The translations under genes were made by a program, and so were the position numbers. Positions 60,880 through 64,000 of a stretch of 64,000 nt of DNA are shown here, piece by piece (the stretch's first letter is position 1; every line of letters starts with the position of its first letter). This DNA is from Alicyclobacillus sp. ALC3 (GTDB lineage: Bacteria; Bacillota; Bacilli; Alicyclobacillales; Alicyclobacillaceae), in the NCBI RefSeq assembly GCF_028751195.1, contig NZ_CP066784.1, forward strand, positions 4,154,001 to 4,218,000, given 5' to 3'. Below the pieces are notes generated by a model, which was given only the letters and a program-made list of their open reading frames with translations, ran no database searches and was not told where the DNA came from.

Positions 60880-62054
60880 TCTGTGCACTCCCCGCTAAGC
60901 ATCTGGTTACGGCCGATCGTGTATGTACTATGATACTCATCTTTACGATCAGCATAAAAGCCGAATAGTTTCTTCCACTTTAGAACGACCATGGCAGCAT
61001 TCAGCATGTTTAGGTCTGCGGTTTGAATATTCCAGTCGTATTCGTCTTCGTCCTGGTCGGCAAACGAAACCCGCCGGTCGATATGTGAACTATGCCCACT
61101 TGTACCAGTCGTAACGCGGACAATACCGCCAAGTGAATCTCCCGTCCGATAGATTCCGACTCCGCTATCTATGAATGGGACTCCATATAACTGGAGGCCC
61201 TCAATGATGTGCTGCTTCGCCGGACCACTGTCTATTGCGATGAAGACGAAGCTCATGTCCCGTAGCTGCTCAACATTGGTTTGGCCGATTCTTACAGGGT
61301 GCACAAAGATGTTGCGGCGCATTGAGTCGTATTTCTGAAAGAGATAATCGACCTTCCTGGGCATCTGCTCCAACTCCACGATGGACGCAGCGCCTGGGGT
61401 GCGGAACGCATTGTGCGCATACAGAGTGTCGTCGTCATATAGATGAATCTCTTGAACTGGAGTCTTGGCCACGAGGTCCAATATGTAGGATCCAGTTCCA
61501 CCTAGCCCAATAATAGCTATCTTGTCGAGCCTCAGCTTTGCCGTTATGGCGCTGATTCCTGCACGACTCGAGGCAGCATCAAGGTAGCGGAAGACCGACT
61601 CGTCAATGGTCGTCTCATGAGATGGATAGACTCTTGCTGTGATTGTGGGGTCAATGGCCTTGGCAAATCCAGAAAGAATACGGACATACGACGCCATTTT
61701 GTCGTAGTAGTTCTCGTAAAAACCCGACAATGGCTTACTCGAAAACGAGCAACTAGCAACGAGGCCGTCACCGAAGTTCATTTGTGTCCTCTGATGGATA
61801 ATACTGTTTAGTTCCTGCCCGTGGTTGTCACAAGGGTAGTTGCCCACAAACCATACCACGTGGTTTCGCGGTCGAATGGTAACCGTCCCGTTCGTTGAGA
61901 GCTCCGACACGAGAGTTCCATAGGCAAGAGTGCTTTGAGCCGTCACGTACGGGACATGCTTAATTAGCAGGTTGCTATCACGGATTTCTAAGTGATAGCC
62001 CTCTGCCTCAAGTCGATTCAAGTCAACGCTATGATTTAGTAGTGGGTGTGACAT
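60876..62054 (-). CDS. ThiF/E1-like adenylyltransferase of a ubiquitin-like system
   Basis: 392 residues. The E1 Rossmann domain begins DKIAIIGLGGTGSYILDLVA (about residues 176-195), with the conserved acidic/Asn region LYDDDTLYAHNAFRTPGA and the later FVFIAIDSGPAKQHII. E1 enzymes adenylate the C-terminus of a ubiquitin-like protein. The N-terminal about 150 residues (NHVVWFVGNYPCDNHGQELN) may be an E2-like or RWD-like domain, with Cys in YPCDNHG as a possible thioester site; this is speculative. It overlaps the ubiquitin-like gene by 26 bases. Confidence 0.87.
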   Translation of the reverse strand: MSHPLLNHSVDLNRLEAEGYHLEIRDSNLLIKHVPYVTAQSTLAYGTLVSELSTNGTVTIRPRNHVVWFVGNYPCDNHGQELNSIIHQRTQMNFGDGLVASCSFSSKPLSGFYENYYDKMASYVRILSGFAKAIDPTITARVYPSHETTIDESVFRYLDAASSRAGISAITAKLRLDKIAIIGLGGTGSYILDLVAKTPVQEIHLYDDDTLYAHNAFRTPGAASIVELEQMPRKVDYLFQKYDSMRRNIFVHPVRIGQTNVEQLRDMSFVFIAIDSGPAKQHIIEGLQLYGVPFIDSGVGIYRTGDSLGGIVRVTTGTSGHSSHIDRRVSFADQDEDEYDWNIQTADLNMLNAAMVVLKWKKLFGFYADRKDEYHSTYTIGRNQMLSGECTE

Positions 62055-62307
62055 CGAACTCCGTTCCTTCCTTGATTGTCACGGACTGACCCGCCACCAG
62101 TTCTCCCTCGTGCGGATCCTTGGCTTTCTCATAGCTAACGGTATATATCGTATTGGGGGCAGGGGGAGTCGGGTACGCGAGCAGAACCACGGCGTCATAC
62201 GAGATCACATCCGATTCTACAATCTTTTTTTCTCCATTAACGATGATTCGATAATCGTGGTCGTGCTTTTCATTGTTGCGGGCTGGGTTATTTAGTTGGT
62301 CACTCAT
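62029..62307 (-). CDS. Multi-ubiquitin-type (beta-grasp) protein, single domain
   Basis: 92 residues with one beta-grasp unit: YRIIVNGEKKIVESDVISYD, AVVLLAYPTPPAPNTIYTVS, and GQSVTIKEGTEFDVTPT, the consensus of the Multi_ubiq family. The C-terminus is TTKS, with no Gly-Gly, so it is either processed or modified differently. AAAGGAGG precedes ATG 62307. First gene of the ubiquitin-like/E1/DUF6527 operon. Confidence 0.88.
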   Translation of the reverse strand: MSDQLNNPARNNEKHDHDYRIIVNGEKKIVESDVISYDAVVLLAYPTPPAPNTIYTVSYEKAKDPHEGELVAGQSVTIKEGTEFDVTPTTKS

Positions 62308-62582
62308 GAAAGCTTTCCTCCTTTTGCTATTAGTTTTTTACCGATTTGTTTGATTATACCATGGACAGCCCTAAGTTTATATGAAACAATAGTTCGCACT
62401 TCAGTCCGCTGTCGGGCTTCCGGACCACGCATCCGTCCAGTAATCGGTGGATGGACAATGGTTAATGCTGCTACCCGTTTATGACAGGCGCATAACATAC
62501 GGCGAACGATTAACAGCGAGCAACGTTCAAAATCGCAGGCCGGAATAGTATCGTTGAAATTGAGTACGGTCGACAAGAGAAC

Positions 62583-63188
62583 TCAGGTGGTCTCTTTGTC
62601 CTGGTTTGAATCAGAAGACGATGGGGTTGAAGCGGAAAGATGCAGGACTTTACGGATGAGGTCATGAACAAAGTCTCTCTGGTCTGGCGTCAGAGGAATA
62701 CCGTTGTAAGATACGTTTTCTTGCTCCAGCAGTGCTCCAAGATCCAATGCGGCGACCTCTGGGCGATCCACTAATCCAAGCAGGTAATCGGGCGTAACCT
62801 GAAGGTGAGTCGCCAAGCGTTCAAGAGACTTGCGACTGGGGAGTTGGTCGGGGCCGGTTTCCCATCGCTGAATGGTCTTTGGGGTCAATCCACACGCAGC
62901 CGCCAACTCCGCTATATCCATCTCGCGCTCCATACGGACGCTCCGCAGTCGATGGGCAAACAGAAGGTTACGATCGTCCAAATACCCCGCTGCTCGCAAC
63001 ATTTCGCCGTATGGCACACCGATCGCCAAGGCCAAGGGAGTGAGCGACTCCACCTTGGGCTTTCGTTTCCCGTTCTCCAGTAGCGAAAGGTGGCCAATCC
63101 CCATCTTCGCTCGTGCTGCGACGGTGCGCAGCGTTAAGCGTTTCTCTTTTCGCTGTTCACGCAGCCATGCTCCAAACCCCTGGTCCAT
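62583..63188 (-). CDS. XRE-family regulator with two helix-turn-helix domains
   Basis: 201 residues. HTH 1: RLTLRTVAARAKMGIGHLSL (about residues 17-36); HTH 2: DIAELAAACGLTPKTIQRWE (about 91-110), followed by PDYLLGLVDRPE. It resembles repressors of phages and ICEs. Divergent from a second XRE gene across 160 bases, a lysogeny-like switch. No peptidase domain is attached. Confidence 0.9.
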   Translation of the reverse strand: MDQGFGAWLREQRKEKRLTLRTVAARAKMGIGHLSLLENGKRKPKVESLTPLALAIGVPYGEMLRAAGYLDDRNLLFAHRLRSVRMEREMDIAELAAACGLTPKTIQRWETGPDQLPSRKSLERLATHLQVTPDYLLGLVDRPEVAALDLGALLEQENVSYNGIPLTPDQRDFVHDLIRKVLHLSASTPSSSDSNQDKETT

Positions 63189-63255
63189 CGTAGCTCGTCC
63201 ACACCCTTCATGTTCTGTGCCGATGATACCACCCCTCGTGAAGAAAGTACACTAT

Positions 63256-63280
63256 AAAGTTATCAAAAGTGAACAAAGTT
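63256..63280. promoter_or_regulatory. Putative XRE operator repeats
   Basis: AAAGT recurs at 63256, 63266 and 63275 (about 10-base phasing, same helix face) between the divergent XRE genes. The 12-mer CAAAAGTGAACA (63264-63275) recurs exactly at 63576-63587 inside the second XRE gene. Likely repressor sites. Confidence 0.5.
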
Positions 63281-63348
63281 GTGATTGCCAATGGGAAGAT
63301 TCAGGAATTATGATGGGGTTACACAAATGTAGATGGGGAGGCGGTATC

Positions 63349-63645
63349 GTGTCGAAACGGATCGGGCGCATTCGGGTGAAATCGCTTGCATTTACACGTG
63401 CTCGTGTCTTGAAAGGATTGTCTCAACGAGATCTCGCCGAAGCCGTGGATTACAGTGTCGGATATGTCAGTCAAGTGGAACGAGGCATCAGTCATCCGAG
63501 TCCACAAGCAGCCCAACAGTTTTGTCGTGCGTTGGACAAGCCGTTTGACGCTCTTTTTTATCTCGATAATGTTTACAAAAGTGAACATGCGAGAACGGAG
63601 GTGTTGAGTGATGGAGAAGAAGAAACCGTATCCAAACACGGATGA
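63349..63645 (+). CDS. XRE-family regulator
   Basis: 98 residues with one helix-turn-helix, GLSQRDLAEAVDYSVGYVSQ followed by VERGISHPSP, and the ALDKPFDALFYLD tail. GTG 63349 follows GGGGAGGCGG. It overlaps the next small gene and is divergent from the two-HTH XRE gene. Probably the counterpart regulator of the ICE switch. Confidence 0.85.
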   Translation: MSKRIGRIRVKSLAFTRARVLKGLSQRDLAEAVDYSVGYVSQVERGISHPSPQAAQQFCRALDKPFDALFYLDNVYKSEHARTEVLSDGEEETVSKHG

Positions 63646-63778
63646 TGCGAAGAAAGAGGTTGAAGCGAAGCGACGCTATCCGACAGAGCAATACGAATAC
63701 GAGAAACTCATGCGTCAAGACTCATTTCGACGGGTGCATCGGCGATTGCGCCAGACAAAGTGGGCGGATCGTACATGA
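63611..63778 (+). CDS. Small basic hypothetical protein
   Basis: 55 residues, highly charged (KKPYPNTDDAKKEVEAKRRY at the start, ending RRVHRRLRQTKWADRT). No family recognised. ATG 63611 lies inside the end of the XRE gene, with CGGAGGTG upstream; its end overlaps the next ATG (ATGA), so three genes are translationally linked. Confidence 0.6.
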   Translation: MEKKKPYPNTDDAKKEVEAKRRYPTEQYEYEKLMRQDSFRRVHRRLRQTKWADRT

Positions 63779-64000
63779 TGAAGGTGCAAATGCAGGAAAT
63801 CGAAACGTGGTTGTATGCCTATCCCATGTGGCAGCGGAAACTGAGTAGCCTGCGCGTTCAACTGAAGGATTATCCACACATGCGCTATGAGTTTGTGGCG
63901 GTGGCCTCGTTCGCGAAAGGTAAACAAAGCGATACCACCTACGACGCCGTCGAGAGACGGATGGAGATTGAGGAGGAGAAAATTCAGCCGCTTGAGTTCA
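63775..64000 (+). CDS. Hypothetical phage/ICE-type protein, 5' part
   Basis: At least 75 residues, running off the right edge. It reads ETWLYAYPMWQRKLSSLRVQ, then FAKGKQSDTTYDAVERRMEI. The helical, charged layout with a Ser-x-Thr-Thr turn resembles small phage transcription activators of the ArpU/RinA/DUF1492 type, but this is only an impression. ATG 63775 overlaps the preceding stop. Confidence 0.5.
   Translation, partial: MMKVQMQEIETWLYAYPMWQRKLSSLRVQLKDYPHMRYEFVAVASFAKGKQSDTTYDAVERRMEIEEEKIQPLEF

Noticed and set aside
62304..62576. 90-codon minus-strand frame upstream of the ubiquitin-like gene
   Set aside because: No ribosome site, atypical composition, and it occupies the space needed for the operon's promoter.
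1..64000. CRISPR arrays, tRNA and rRNA genes
   Set aside because: No regularly spaced direct repeats of CRISPR type, no cloverleaf with conserved TTCRA arm and no rRNA-like stretches were found on reading either strand.

Overview
The window looks like chromosome from an endospore-forming Bacillales bacterium. Alicyclobacillaceae or a close relative is my guess; this is inference from gene content, and no rRNA or marker gene is present. Signs are strong AGGAGG-type ribosome sites, frequent GTG/TTG starts, spore-coat-type genes (CotSA-like glycosyltransferase, YheC/D-like ATP-grasp protein, a Cse60-like small protein), c-di-GMP-I and FMN riboswitches, and Tcp-type (Gram-positive) conjugation genes. 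No tRNA, rRNA or CRISPR array was seen.

Region 1 (1-10,200) holds housekeeping-like genes: the end of a PaiB-like regulator, MOSC, GNAT, a solitary Dam methylase and an isochorismatase-like hydrolase between two MFS transporter relics. A spore-surface cluster follows: two GT4 glycosyltransferases, an ATP-grasp coat protein, and a metallo-beta-lactamase/Rieske fusion. Region 2 (10,200-31,400) is an eroding accessory zone rich in GNAT, VOC and transporter genes. It contains an ECF sigma factor/ClpP pair, a frameshifted lipoprotein, a kinase-like gene that lost its P-loop, and an IS200/IS605 element (intact TnpB, ruined TnpA) inside a RimJ-type acetyltransferase. It also has an SDR gene behind a MerR/NmlR-type operator whose regulator is truncated, a LysR/permease pair, a diguanylate cyclase under its own c-di-GMP riboswitch, and a shrunken second copy of the GNAT cluster. 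An FMN riboswitch sits upstream of an EamA transporter.

Region 3 (31,400-42,550) starts at truncated DUF255 (thioredoxin-like) gene stubs and is a defence island. It has an ABC-three-component operon (REase-like effector, middle component, DUF3732 ATPase), then a SIR2-HerA operon with a third zinc-ribbon gene. A decayed vsr gene and an Rpn-type nuclease/transposase follow.

Region 4 (42,600 to beyond 64,000) is the left part of an integrative conjugative element. A large serine recombinase lies at its edge, followed by a leftward, mostly ATGA-overlapped conjugation operon (Dam, coupling ATPase, Replic_Relax, TcpC, TcpD-like, TcpE, VirB4, VirB6-like, transglycosylase). Cargo includes an ImmA-like protein without its catalytic Glu, a SAM methyltransferase, a c-di-GMP riboswitch controlling a stand-alone winged-helix regulator, and a ubiquitin-like/E1/DUF6527 operon. 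Divergent XRE regulators probably control the element. The relaxase and the right end are not in the window.
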